Below are positions 7,822 to 15,393 of a stretch of DNA of 46,535 nt, piece by piece; positions within the stretch are counted from its first letter, which is position 1; each line of letters opens with the position of its first letter. The stretch is from Armatimonadota bacterium (GTDB taxonomy: Bacteria; Armatimonadota; JADLDR01), in assembly GCA_020846535.1 (NCBI GenBank), contig JADLDR010000189.1, forward strand, positions 1 to 46,535, given 5' to 3'. The notes below the pieces were generated by a model. The model was not told the DNA's origin. It made no database searches and saw nothing but the letters and a program-made list of their open reading frames with translations. The position numbers and the translations under genes were made by a program.

Positions 7822-9795
7822 ATGTTTGCCGTATTGCGGCGCTTGACAGGCATTGCCGCACTTTTGCTTCTCGCGATTTCGAGCCGGGCGCAGGACAACG
7901 CATCGCTCCTCTCCGGCGGAGCCGGAGCGATGGGAAACATTCCCGCACGCCTGACCGAAGGCAGCGCCGGGACGACGGAGGCGTTCGTGAGCGACGTCTT
8001 TTTCGGACGCGGCGTCAGAGGCCCGTATCTCCTTTCCTGGAACCAGGTTGCAACGGGCAGCGAGACCGTCCTGGTGGACGGTCTCCGGCTGAGCCGGGAC
8101 ACGGATTACGCCCTGGAGTACGCCACCGGAGCAGTCACCTTCGCGCAGCCGGTCAAGAGCAGCAGCATCTGCCGGGTGCGCTACAGCTATGATGCGGCCT
8201 CCGCCAAGCAGAACCAGGCGTCTTTGAGCATCCCGGTGACCTTCGACCTCCTGAGCAGCCAGGCGAGCCAGTACAAACTGTCCCTGAACTACCGGCAGAA
8301 GGACGTGCGGGGAGGCTCCCCGGGCAGCCTGGTGGCGATGCTGGGGGGCAAGAGCAGGCTTTCCGGCAACACAGAAGTCTCGTCCTCCTTTCTAGCCACC
8401 CCGAAAGCGGCGGGAGACGATACCACAGGCAACCGGACCGCCTTTCGCATCGGCACGAACACCCAGGGAGGCAACTATCAGTTCATCACCTCCTTCGCGC
8501 AGGCCGGAGACGCCTTCGGGGCTGCGAAAGACAACGGGCTGGAGGCGGGCAAGCAGGTGATGAACATGGCCCTCGCCTACCGGCCTTCCGAGAGCGTCGC
8601 ATTCCAGTCCAGCGTGAACCGCAGCGCGGATGTCGAAGGGGAGGGCAAGGGCCAGTCGGCCCTGGTCGCCACCCAGAATGTGGTCATGACATTCAAAAAG
8701 GCCCCGAAAGTGGCGGTCACCCACCAGACGGTGGATTCCGATGCGCCCGGCGGCGCAGGGAGGCGTCAGATTTCCGACCGGCTTCAACTGGACCACAACT
8801 TCGGGCAGAGCGCCTCCGCCACCCTGATCGGAGAGAATGTGGCCGTTTCGGAAGGAGGCCGGACGACCGGAACGACTTCCACCGGCCTCAATGTCGCCAG
8901 CCGCCTGGCCCCGACCATCGGCTTGCAGGGAAGCTACCGGCACAGCAAATCTCAGGCCGGTTCGGAGGATAACGGCGATATAACGGTCGATATGGCCCCC
9001 GCCCGGAACGTGCAGGTGCAGAGCCGGTTCGCCCGGAAAACCGGGCCTTCCTTCTCGCAGACGACCACCGGCCTTCAGGTGAGCGCGGAAACGAAGCCGG
9101 GTGTGAAGGTAGAAGGCAACTACCTGCGCGACGATGCGACCCAGGCCGTCGCCGAGACCCGCAAGCTGGGGGTGTCGGTTTCGACCGATCCGCGGTGGAA
9201 CCTTTCGGCAGCCCTCGGGCAGCAGCAGAATCCAGGGGCGATCTTCTGGACCCGTGAGGCCCGGGCGCAGGCCAAGCCGGTTTCGCTCTTCGATGTGGGC
9301 GGCGGCTACAAGGTGCGCGATTTTCGCGGGGGTGGTCGTTCCATCGAGAGCTTTCAAACGGCTGTCGGGCTGGTTCCCGACCGGAGGTGGCGCATCGCCG
9401 CCCGGCTGGACCGGAACCCGGAGGACGGCAAGGGAAACATCGCCTTCGCCCGGAGCCAGGGGCTGGATTTGCAGTCGGATTGGGGCAGTTGGCAGATGTC
9501 CGGCGGGCTGTCCCGCAGCTATGAAGACGCCTCGGACCGCCTGACCCGCATCGTGCAGGCCGGGCTGGGAATCCGGCTCTTCGGGCCGGGCAAGCTCTAC
9601 ACGGAATACAAATGGTCCCGGATGCGCGACCAGAGCATGTGGGACAGCTATAGCTATTCCCTGGGCTACGCCTACCAGTTGGGCGACCTGAGCCTGTCGC
9701 TCTCCGGCTCCCTCTCCCGCCAGGAACTGGATGGCACCCCCATGGTCGACAAAACGGAGAAAAAAGCCGAAGCCAGGCTGGGAGTGCGGTTCTGA
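7822..9795 (+). CDS. Secreted outer-membrane beta-barrel-like protein
   Basis: 657 residues behind a very strong Shine-Dalgarno (aaggaggtga). A signal peptide (LRRLTGIAALLLLAISSRAQ) precedes the mature protein. Around residues 55-130 there is a compact domain with 'GVRGPYLLSWNQVATGSETV' and 'DTDYALEYATGAVTFAQPV', of the kind that precedes barrels in some large surface proteins. The rest is a long run of alternating polar and hydrophobic residues in repeated 15-25 residue stretches, with the C-terminal 'RLGVRF' ending in phenylalanine as outer-membrane barrels do. No ligand or partner can be named. Its presence supports a diderm envelope. Confidence 0.7.
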   Translation: MFAVLRRLTGIAALLLLAISSRAQDNASLLSGGAGAMGNIPARLTEGSAGTTEAFVSDVFFGRGVRGPYLLSWNQVATGSETVLVDGLRLSRDTDYALEYATGAVTFAQPVKSSSICRVRYSYDAASAKQNQASLSIPVTFDLLSSQASQYKLSLNYRQKDVRGGSPGSLVAMLGGKSRLSGNTEVSSSFLATPKAAGDDTTGNRTAFRIGTNTQGGNYQFITSFAQAGDAFGAAKDNGLEAGKQVMNMALAYRPSESVAFQSSVNRSADVEGEGKGQSALVATQNVVMTFKKAPKVAVTHQTVDSDAPGGAGRRQISDRLQLDHNFGQSASATLIGENVAVSEGGRTTGTTSTGLNVASRLAPTIGLQGSYRHSKSQAGSEDNGDITVDMAPARNVQVQSRFARKTGPSFSQTTTGLQVSAETKPGVKVEGNYLRDDATQAVAETRKLGVSVSTDPRWNLSAALGQQQNPGAIFWTREARAQAKPVSLFDVGGGYKVRDFRGGGRSIESFQTAVGLVPDRRWRIAARLDRNPEDGKGNIAFARSQGLDLQSDWGSWQMSGGLSRSYEDASDRLTRIVQAGLGIRLFGPGKLYTEYKWSRMRDQSMWDSYSYSLGYAYQLGDLSLSLSGSLSRQELDGTPMVDKTEKKAEARLGVRF

Positions 9796-9826
9796 GGAAT
9801 CGGATAATAACATCCGATATGCTTTT

Positions 9827-9941
9827 CGATGCAGTCTGCGAGGAGCGTAGCGACGAAGCCATCTCCAGGCTCTCAAACACCGAGAGGGCTACTCTCTTTG
9901 TGAGTCTGGAGGTTGCTTCGCTTCGCTCGCAGACTGCATCG
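9827..9941. repeat. 115-bp imperfect palindromic element
   Basis: cgatgcagtctgcg (9827-9840) is perfectly repeated in inverse at 9928-9941. The similarity continues inward (aggagcgtagcgacgaagcc against ggttgcttcgcttcgct). It has the look of the 'gaggagcgaagcgacgaagc' palindromes that recur between genes in many environmental genomes. A 16-base piece of the same end occurs at 42544-42559. Confidence 0.7.
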
Positions 9942-10021
9942 CTGACCCTCGTTGCTGCCGCGCCGGATTCGCGCTTCGACTTGCGACTGGGAGCGCCTTA
10001 AAGCAGGCGGCAGCGTCGGCA

Positions 10022-10051
10022 TTGACAACGTGTTTCCGAATACGATACACT
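10022..10051 (+). promoter_or_regulatory. Sigma-70-like promoter of hicBA
   Basis: TTGACA (10022-10027), 18-bp spacer, TACACT (10046-10051), 41 bases before the hicB start codon. Confidence 0.6.
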
Positions 10052-10092
10052 GAGGTATCTGTCCGATATTTTTAGAAGGAATAATACACTCG

Positions 10093-10338
10093 ATGGCCCT
10101 CTTGCACCTTACTGTTAAAGCCACCTCGGACAGCGCCTGGTATGTGGCCGAATGTGTGGAGATGGGTGCGGTCAGCCAGGGAGAGGCGATTGAAGAAGCC
10201 CTCGCCAATCTTCAGGAAGCGACCGAGCTTCTGGTAGAGATGATGATCGAAGACGGCGAAGGGGATCGCCTGGAGCCGCTCCAACAAAAAGGTTTCTTCA
10301 CTACCTACGACACGCCTGTCGAGATGGCCCGCGACTAA
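10093..10338 (+). CDS. hicB: HicB-family antitoxin
   Basis: 81 residues forming the partly degraded RNase-H-like fold of HicB: two short strands ('LHLTVKATSDSAWYVAECVE'), the turn 'GAVSQGEAIEEALANLQEAT', then a helix. In this family the protein binds and blocks the HicA mRNA interferase. It lacks a long C-terminal DNA-binding domain, so how it autoregulates is unclear. It is followed 10 bp later by the hicA-like gene, so antitoxin comes first here. Confidence 0.8.
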   Translation: MALLHLTVKATSDSAWYVAECVEMGAVSQGEAIEEALANLQEATELLVEMMIEDGEGDRLEPLQQKGFFTTYDTPVEMARD

Positions 10339-10348
10339 ACTGCCCCAT

Positions 10349-10558
10349 GTGTCCGGTGAACAAATCCTCCGCGCCCTGGAGCGGCTCGGCTGCGAGCGAG
10401 GCAGGCAAAGGGGACGTCATGTCGGCGTTCGAAGGTACACGGAGGAGCAGATTTTCCGTTCCGCTATCCCGCTGCATGACGAAGTGGCCCCTGGCACATT
10501 AGCTCGCATCCTGCGCGAATTACAGGTTTCCCTCCAAGACCTCCTCCGTGTTCTCTGA
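10349..10558 (+). CDS. hicA: HicA-family toxin (mRNA interferase)
   Basis: About 69 residues with a dsRBD-like HicA layout: 'SGEQILRALERLGCERGRQ', then 'RGRHVGVRR' with the catalytic-type histidine, then 'PLHDEVAPGTLARILRELQV' and 'SLQDLLRVL', which match the family closely. There is no ATG. GTG 10349 is the listed start, but the family's usual 'KLPxVSG' opening is also present in frame just upstream (AAA CTG CCC CAT GTG), so a CTG start at 10340 or translational coupling to hicB (stop at 10336-10338) is possible. Confidence 0.8.
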   Translation: MSGEQILRALERLGCERGRQRGRHVGVRRYTEEQIFRSAIPLHDEVAPGTLARILRELQVSLQDLLRVL

Positions 10559-10657
10559 TTTTCCGCTTTTCCTATTGCTGCGCTTGTCAACGACATTCCA
10601 TTCTGCGGGTCCCCGACACTTGTGGGATTGCCGGAATGGAATTCCGGTGGCCTGAGA

Positions 10658-10758
10658 ATCGACGGAATGAATCCCGAAGGTTACGGGCGCTTCGCGCCGC
10701 GCGTCCCGGAGGGACGCCCAGCCGCAGGCTCGTAAGCTTCGGGATTCACTCCGTCGAT
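10658..10758. repeat. 101-bp palindromic element with 28-bp arms
   Basis: The left arm 10658-10685 and right arm 10731-10758 are inverse copies with two mismatches in 28. The 45-bp centre holds two small hairpins (ggcgcttcgcgcc and gcgtcccggagggacgc). It lies in the 228-bp convergent gap between hicA and the pseudopilin gene. It could be a REP- or MITE-like element and could also act as a terminator for both. Confidence 0.7.
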
Positions 10759-10786
10759 CCCATTAGGTCATATCACTGCTCGATCT

Positions 10787-11518
10787 TCAGATCACTTCAT
10801 ACCCGTCCGAGCAGCTCAGATCGAAAGGGGTCAGGTTGGTGCGCTTGTCGTTGGGGTCCCACAGGTTCTTGGGCGTCACCGTCTGGCCCGCTTTCAGCCA
10901 TTTGGCGTGGCCGTCCGCAAAGATGAAGTTCTTGCCCCCGCTGTGCCACTGGCTCTCCTTGCGGAAGCACCAGTTGCACCAGGTTCCGGCGTCGGGGCAG
11001 GCGATTCCCGGTTCGTGAATGATGATCACGCTGGCCGGTTCCTGGATCGCCGCCATCTTCCGGGGCGTCCCGCAGAAATAGCTCCCGTTGTAGTTGTAGT
11101 TCAGCTTCACCTCATAGCCGAGATATTTTGCCTGCAACGGCCCGTCCAGGCCGCAACTGGGCGGGCGCTTCTCCTCGCTCATCGTTCCCGTCTGGGAAGG
11201 GCAGCTAAACACCTGGTAGTTCTTGAGGTAGCTCTGGACGAGCATGCGCCAACTGGCGTAGTTTTTATCGTCCGCCGGGCCTCCGTTGTCCACGCAGGGC
11301 CTTCCGATCCCCACCCGGTCGAAGGGGTAGGTCTCGTCATAGTCCTGCACGTACATCATCAGCCCGTTGCCGATCTGCTTCTCATTAGAGATACAACTGA
11401 TCGCCCGCGCCTTTTCCCGCGCCTGGGCGAAGACCGGAAAGAGGATAGCCGCCAAAATCGCGATGATCGCAATGACGACTAACAGCTCGATCAATGTAAA
11501 ACCTTTTCTTCGTAGCAT
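10787..11518 (-). CDS. Type II pseudopilin-like protein with H-X9-DG motif
   Basis: 243 residues. The N-terminus '[18 protein letters not shown]' is a class III prepilin signal with cleavage after G6 and methylation at the next phenylalanine, followed by one long hydrophobic helix. The C-terminal '[16 protein letters not shown]' is the H-X9-DG motif of pseudopilin-like proteins that are numerous in Planctomycetota and Armatimonadota. Eight or more cysteines lie in the globular part. It is probably processed by a prepilin peptidase and assembled by, or secreted through, a type II or type IV pilus-like machine; its precise role is unknown. The Shine-Dalgarno is aaaggag. It has a 226-nt leader. 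Confidence 0.9.
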   Translation of the reverse strand: MLRRKGFTLIELLVVIAIIAILAAILFPVFAQAREKARAISCISNEKQIGNGLMMYVQDYDETYPFDRVGIGRPCVDNGGPADDKNYASWRMLVQSYLKNYQVFSCPSQTGTMSEEKRPPSCGLDGPLQAKYLGYEVKLNYNYNGSYFCGTPRKMAAIQEPASVIIIHEPGIACPDAGTWCNWCFRKESQWHSGGKNFIFADGHAKWLKAGQTVTPKNLWDPNDKRTNLTPFDLSCSDGYEVI

Positions 11519-11744
11519 CGAAGTTCTCTCCTTTCCTCAATCGACTGACGATAACGATCCCGCATCATAAGATTTCGCTTGTCACCTCCTCGGGCAGCTG
11601 AAGCGCAAAGCCCGGGCATAGCACATGTCCGGGCTTTGCCTGTTGCTGGCCGTATATGAATTGGCTCCCTTGCTTCATCGCGCTTACCCAACCCCACGAC
11701 ATCGTATCGGAAATGGTTGCTTTGAACGAAACAGCGCAATGAGT
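11519..11744 (-). promoter_or_regulatory. Long structured 5' leader of the pseudopilin gene (possible cis-regulatory RNA)
   Basis: The promoter at 11751-11779 predicts a start near 11744, leaving about 226 nt of leader before the ATG at 11518. Within it gcaaagcccgg pairs with cccgggctttgc across a 12-base loop (about 11606-11639), followed by a gaggaggtga stretch near 11590 that is too far from the pilin ATG to serve it directly. I could not match it to the GEMM-I, GEMM-II or cobalamin consensus. Confidence 0.4.
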
Positions 11745-11750
11745 GTAGCT

Positions 11751-11779
11751 ATTGTATCATTCTTTCGCTGGAATGTCAA
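11751..11779 (-). promoter_or_regulatory. Sigma-70-like promoter of the pseudopilin gene
   Basis: TTGACA (11779-11774), 17-bp spacer, TACAAT (11756-11751) on the minus strand. Confidence 0.65.
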
Positions 11780-11915
11780 TACTCGCGATATATTTTTATT
11801 GATAAAATCACCCTTTACCGGATAGACATACAGATATCCACTAAAATACCCTCCAGAATTCCCTTTAGCTTCCGATAATAGAGGATGAGCTTTTCAGCAA
11901 AAAGGAGGTGACCCG

Positions 11916-12683
11916 GTGGTTAGAGGTCTTTATACGGCGGCTTCCGGCATGGTGGCCCAGCAGAAGATTCAGGATGTTTTAGCCCAGAACCTTGCCAATG
12001 CCGATACCGCCGGTTACAAGCAGGATGTGGCTGTCTTCCAATCGTTCAAGGATATGATGATCAAGCGCATCCATGACCGGTATCTGCATACCCCGCGGGG
12101 CGGGATCGATGTGCGCCCCGGTGTCGGGAGGCTGGGAACGGGTGCGGTGGTGTCCGGGGTGGTCACCGATATGGCCCCCGGAGCGATCCGTCAGACGAAT
12201 GAAAAGCTGGATGCGGCCCTGGTGGGCGACGGCTTCTTCGCCGTGCAGACCGCTGCGGGGGTGCAGTTGACGCGGAACGGGGCTTTCCGGCTAGATGCGG
12301 GGGGGCGGATCGTCACGCAAAAGGGCGATCCGGTGCTGGGAGAAGGCGGGCCGATCCGCGTGAATCCCCGTCAGGAAGTGACCATCGCCGATAACGGGGC
12401 TGTTTTTCAGGGCAGCCGGAGGATCGACCGCCTGCGCGTCTTGCAGCTTCCCGCCGGACAGAACCCGGCCAAGACAGGCGAAACCTTTTTCGCGGCGAAC
12501 GGGGCCGTCCCCGCCCGGAACTGTACGGTCCGGCAGGGGCATCTGGAATCCTCCAATGTCTCCGTGGTTCGCGAGATGATCGATATGATTTCCGGCCTGC
12601 GGGCTTACGAGGCCGCCCAGAAAGCGGTGCAGGCCCAGGACGATACGCTTGGCCGGGCTGTGAACGATATTCCGAAAGTATAA
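11916..12683 (+). CDS. flgF: Flagellar rod protein FlgF (FlgF/FlgG family)
   Basis: 255 residues. The N-terminal 'GLYTAASGMVAQQKIQDVLA' and 'NLANADTAGYKQD' and the C-terminal 'SNVSVVREMIDMISGLRAYE' are the paired helices of the flagellar rod/hook family. It is called FlgF because the more typical FlgG follows. It forms part of the periplasmic rod and is exported by the flagellar type III system without a signal peptide. Start GTG 11916 sits 6 bases after a full Shine-Dalgarno (aaaggaggtg). It opens the plus-strand flagellar cluster; no clear sigma-28 or sigma-54 promoter was found in the 136 bp upstream of it on this strand. Confidence 0.9.
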   Translation: MVRGLYTAASGMVAQQKIQDVLAQNLANADTAGYKQDVAVFQSFKDMMIKRIHDRYLHTPRGGIDVRPGVGRLGTGAVVSGVVTDMAPGAIRQTNEKLDAALVGDGFFAVQTAAGVQLTRNGAFRLDAGGRIVTQKGDPVLGEGGPIRVNPRQEVTIADNGAVFQGSRRIDRLRVLQLPAGQNPAKTGETFFAANGAVPARNCTVRQGHLESSNVSVVREMIDMISGLRAYEAAQKAVQAQDDTLGRAVNDIPKV

Positions 12684-12843
12684 TTCCCTTCCTGAGCGGC
12701 TGGCCTGCTGAGCAAGCGGAAGCCGCCGAACCGCCGACCGACTGAGGCGGTTCTTGCGAGAGATGGCGACGGATGTGGGCTGTGTTTTAAGGCAGCGAAC
12801 CACTTCGGCGCGGTTTCTCAACTTCATAACGGAGTGAACGACC

Positions 12844-13632
12844 ATGATGCGTGCATTATGGACAGCGGCGACCGGCATGATGGCTCAGCAGATGAATGTC
12901 GACGTCATTGCCAACAACCTCGCCAATGTCAACACGGTCGGCTTCAAAAAGAGCCGCGCCGATTTTGAAGACCTCCTCTACCAGAGCATGCGCCAGGCCG
13001 GGGCCAATGCGGCCCAGGGGGCGCAGATACCGACCGGCATCGAAGTCGGCCTGGGGACTCACCCGGTTTCGATCCAGAAACTTTTCGACCAGGGAACCTT
13101 CGAGCAGACCAGCAACAAACTCGACCTCTCCATCCAGGGAGACGGATTCTTCCGGGTTCTGATGCCGGACGGAACCACCGGCTACACCCGCGACGGCTCC
13201 TTCAAGATGGACGGCCAGGGGCGAATGGTCAATTCCTCCGGCTATGCCCTCGATCCCGAAATCCTCATCCCCGCCGATGTCAAGGATATCACCATCGGCT
13301 CCGATGGCACGGTCTCCGTGCAGCGAGCCGGGCAGCAGGATTACGAGCAGATCGGCCAGATCCGGCTCACCCGCTTCGTCAACCCGGCGGGCCTGAGCAG
13401 CCTGGGGCAGAATATTTTCAAGCCCAACGCCGCCTCCGGAGAGCCGAACGAGGGAACGCCCGGTCAGGAAGGCTTCGGCAGCATCGGCCAGGGCATCCTC
13501 GAAATGTCCAATGTCAAGATCGTGGAAGAGATGGTGAACATGATCGTCGCCCAGAGGGCCTATGAAGTCAATTCCAAGGCCATCCAGACGGCGGACGATA
13601 TGCTCAACACCGCCAACAACCTGAGACGCTAA
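12844..13632 (+). CDS. flgG: Flagellar distal rod protein FlgG
   Basis: 262 residues, the normal size. Family motifs are '[20 protein letters not shown]', '[20 protein letters not shown]' and the C-terminal '[20 protein letters not shown]'. It builds the distal rod that passes through the P and L rings encoded downstream. It is separated from flgF by 160 bp holding a small hairpin (gaaccgcc to ggcggttc, about 12735-12760) and no reading frame of note. A Shine-Dalgarno (cggagtga) precedes the ATG. Confidence 0.97.
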   Translation: MMRALWTAATGMMAQQMNVDVIANNLANVNTVGFKKSRADFEDLLYQSMRQAGANAAQGAQIPTGIEVGLGTHPVSIQKLFDQGTFEQTSNKLDLSIQGDGFFRVLMPDGTTGYTRDGSFKMDGQGRMVNSSGYALDPEILIPADVKDITIGSDGTVSVQRAGQQDYEQIGQIRLTRFVNPAGLSSLGQNIFKPNAASGEPNEGTPGQEGFGSIGQGILEMSNVKIVEEMVNMIVAQRAYEVNSKAIQTADDMLNTANNLRR

Positions 13633-13643
13633 AGGGGATGACG

Positions 13644-14621
13644 ATGGCCGCATTTCCGCATAACAAGCGATTGACATCCGCCCTGGCCGCGCTTTTGGCC
13701 GCGATCCCTTTTTGCGCCTGGGCTTCGCCCGTGGTCATCACCCTCAGGGAAGGCGCTGAGGTGACAGGCCCTGGCTTGAGGCTGGGAGATGTCGCCCGGC
13801 TGGCGGGCGGATCGCCGCAGCTCAGGGCAAAGATGGAAGCTCTCGAAGTGGGAGCCGCGCCCCTGCCGGGCGCTACCCGCAGGCTGGACCGCGATTCCGT
13901 CCTGCTGAGGCTGCGCGGGCAGAGGTTTCCGAAAGGGGCCTTCGATCTCCAGGGGCCGAAATCCGTTTCCGTCGCCTCGGCTTCCTCCAGCGTGTCCGCC
14001 GAGGCTCTCCTCCAGGCGGTCAGGAATGCGATCCTGGAAAAATCGCCCTGGCAGCCGGAGGATGTGACCGTGGAGCCGACCGGCTCGACGGCCGATTTCA
14101 ATACGCCGCGGGGAACCGTTTCCCTCAAGGCAGGCGTTCCGGCCCGACTCCGGCCCGGCGGCACGGCCGCCGTTCCGGTGGAGGTTTCGCTGAACGGCAA
14201 GCTCTACAAATCCGTCCCGGTCACCGTCCGGGTCAAGGTGATGGGCGATGTGATGGTGGCCGCCCGAGAGCTTTCCCGGCATCAGAAGATTCAGGCCGGG
14301 GATATCCGCTTCGAGCGCCGTGAGATCACCTCCCTCACCGCCACACCCTTGAAGGAAGAGGACGTGATCGGCAAACAGGTCAAAATGTCCGTTCCGGCAG
14401 GCAAAGCGATTGCCCCGGAATCGGTGGAGGACAAGCCCGCCGTCTCGAAGGGAGATAAAGTGACCGTCCAGGTGGTCGTCGGATCGATCCGGGCCACCCT
14501 GACCGGGATCGCCCGCTCATCCGCACAGGTCGGGCAGGCGATCCGCGTGCAGAACCCGGACAGCAAGAAAGAACTGACCGGCAAGGTGATCGATAAGGGG
14601 CTGGTGGAGGTAGAGGGATGA
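13644..14621 (+). CDS. flgA: Flagellar P-ring chaperone FlgA
   Basis: Periplasmic protein that helps assemble the P ring from FlgI. A signal peptide (SALAALLAAIPFCAWA) starts the protein. The C-terminal third holds the SAF-like domain: 'VMVAARELSRHQKIQAGDIR' and 'VIGKQVKMSVPAGKAI'. The end reads 'VRVQNPDSKKELTGKV'-like, as FlgA proteins do. The start is placed at ATG 13644, which is 6 bases after aagggg; the ATG at 13638 has no spacing. About 325 residues, longer than the enterobacterial protein because of an extended N-terminal region. It overlaps flgH by 4 bases (ATGA). Confidence 0.93.
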   Translation: MAAFPHNKRLTSALAALLAAIPFCAWASPVVITLREGAEVTGPGLRLGDVARLAGGSPQLRAKMEALEVGAAPLPGATRRLDRDSVLLRLRGQRFPKGAFDLQGPKSVSVASASSSVSAEALLQAVRNAILEKSPWQPEDVTVEPTGSTADFNTPRGTVSLKAGVPARLRPGGTAAVPVEVSLNGKLYKSVPVTVRVKVMGDVMVAARELSRHQKIQAGDIRFERREITSLTATPLKEEDVIGKQVKMSVPAGKAIAPESVEDKPAVSKGDKVTVQVVVGSIRATLTGIARSSAQVGQAIRVQNPDSKKELTGKVIDKGLVEVEG

Positions 14622-15202
14622 GATACTTGATAGCGACGCTGGCCGCGGCTCTCCTTTTGGGAGGGCAGCCGTCCCGGGCCGATTCGCTGTGGGCGAAGGG
14701 GCAGGGCAAGCAGTTCGGCAATCTCTTCGGGGACAACAAGGCGCGGCGCGAAGGGGATACGCTGACCGTCCTGATCCAGGAGATCACCGTGTCCTCCGCA
14801 AAGGCGGAAACCAAGAGCGGCAAGAGCGAATCCGGGAGCCTGGGGCCGGTCAGCGGCCTGCTCCGCTTCCTCCCCAAGCTCTCCGCCGAGGGGCAGATGA
14901 ACGCCAATGCCTCCGGGACCACCACCCGCGCCGGAAGCCTGGTCGGCAAGATCACCGTAACCGTACTCAAGGTTCTCCCGAACGGCAACCTTCAGGTGGA
15001 GGGCAGCCGGACGGTGGGCGTCAACAAGGAAAAGGAAAAGATCACCCTGAAGGGCATCGTCCGCCCCGGCGATATCGCCACCGACAACACCGTTTCCTCC
15101 AGCTCGGTCGCCAACGCGGAAATCACCTACGAGGGCAAAGGCCCTGTCGGAGACCGCCAGCGGCCCGGCATCCTGTCTCAATTGCTGAAGGTCTTTTTCT
15201 GA
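14618..15202 (+). CDS. flgH: Flagellar L-ring protein FlgH
   Basis: 194 residues. The mature part 'DSLWAKGQGKQFGNLFGDNK' followed by 'GDTLTVLIQE', and the C-terminal 'GIVRPGDIATDNTVSSSSVA' and 'ITYEGKGPVGDRQRPG', are diagnostic. It forms the outer-membrane L ring. The signal peptide (MRYLIATLAAALLLGG...SRA) has no lipobox cysteine, whereas enterobacterial FlgH is a lipoprotein. It is translationally coupled to flgA through an ATGA overlap. Confidence 0.95.
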   Translation: MRYLIATLAAALLLGGQPSRADSLWAKGQGKQFGNLFGDNKARREGDTLTVLIQEITVSSAKAETKSGKSESGSLGPVSGLLRFLPKLSAEGQMNANASGTTTRAGSLVGKITVTVLKVLPNGNLQVEGSRTVGVNKEKEKITLKGIVRPGDIATDNTVSSSSVANAEITYEGKGPVGDRQRPGILSQLLKVFF

Positions 15203-15219
15203 GGGGCAACCGCCCTCAT

Positions 15220-15337
15220 AAAAGCCAACCGCCCCCCGGCTTCGGCGGGGGGAGTAGATTGCAGGGTACTTTGTTCCATCTCCCAAGAGCACGCACGATC
15301 TCAGCCCCCCGAAGCCCGGGGGTTGGAGGGTGCTTTT
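15220..15337. repeat. 118-bp palindromic element with terminal inverted repeats, inside the flagellar operon
   Basis: It begins aaaagc and ends gctttt. Each end carries a GC-rich hairpin (ccccccg...cggggggg-like at 15232-15252 and ccccc...ggggg at 15305-15322), and the two ends are imperfect inverse copies over about 35 bases. The 48-base centre shows nothing coding. It resembles a small non-autonomous palindromic element, or two facing hairpins that slow transcription between flgH and flgI. Confidence 0.55.
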
Positions 15338-15393
15338 AAGCAAGGGGGCCTTTTTCAGCAAGTGGAAGCACAATGCCCCGAGGAGTTCATCCG

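Noticed and set aside
8392..9876. Long minus-strand frames antisense to the barrel gene
   Set aside because: High GC creates long antisense frames; the plus frame has signal peptide, SD and barrel pattern.
11661..11675. Possible sigma-54 promoter (ttggctcccttgctt)
   Set aside because: GG and GC are only 7 bases apart; 10 are needed.
11491..11739. 82-codon minus-strand frame in the pilin leader
   Set aside because: It overlaps the pilin start, lacks a well-placed SD and shows no protein-like composition.
11519..11744. c-di-GMP (GEMM) riboswitch before the pseudopilin gene
   Set aside because: The gcaaagcc stretch is suggestive, but the conserved GGGACGCAAAGCC-like block and the tetraloop-receptor order are not there. 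Kept only as an unassigned structured leader.
11871..11882. Possible sigma-28 promoter before flgF (tccgataa)
   Set aside because: The -10-like box is fair but there is no TAAA box at the required distance upstream.
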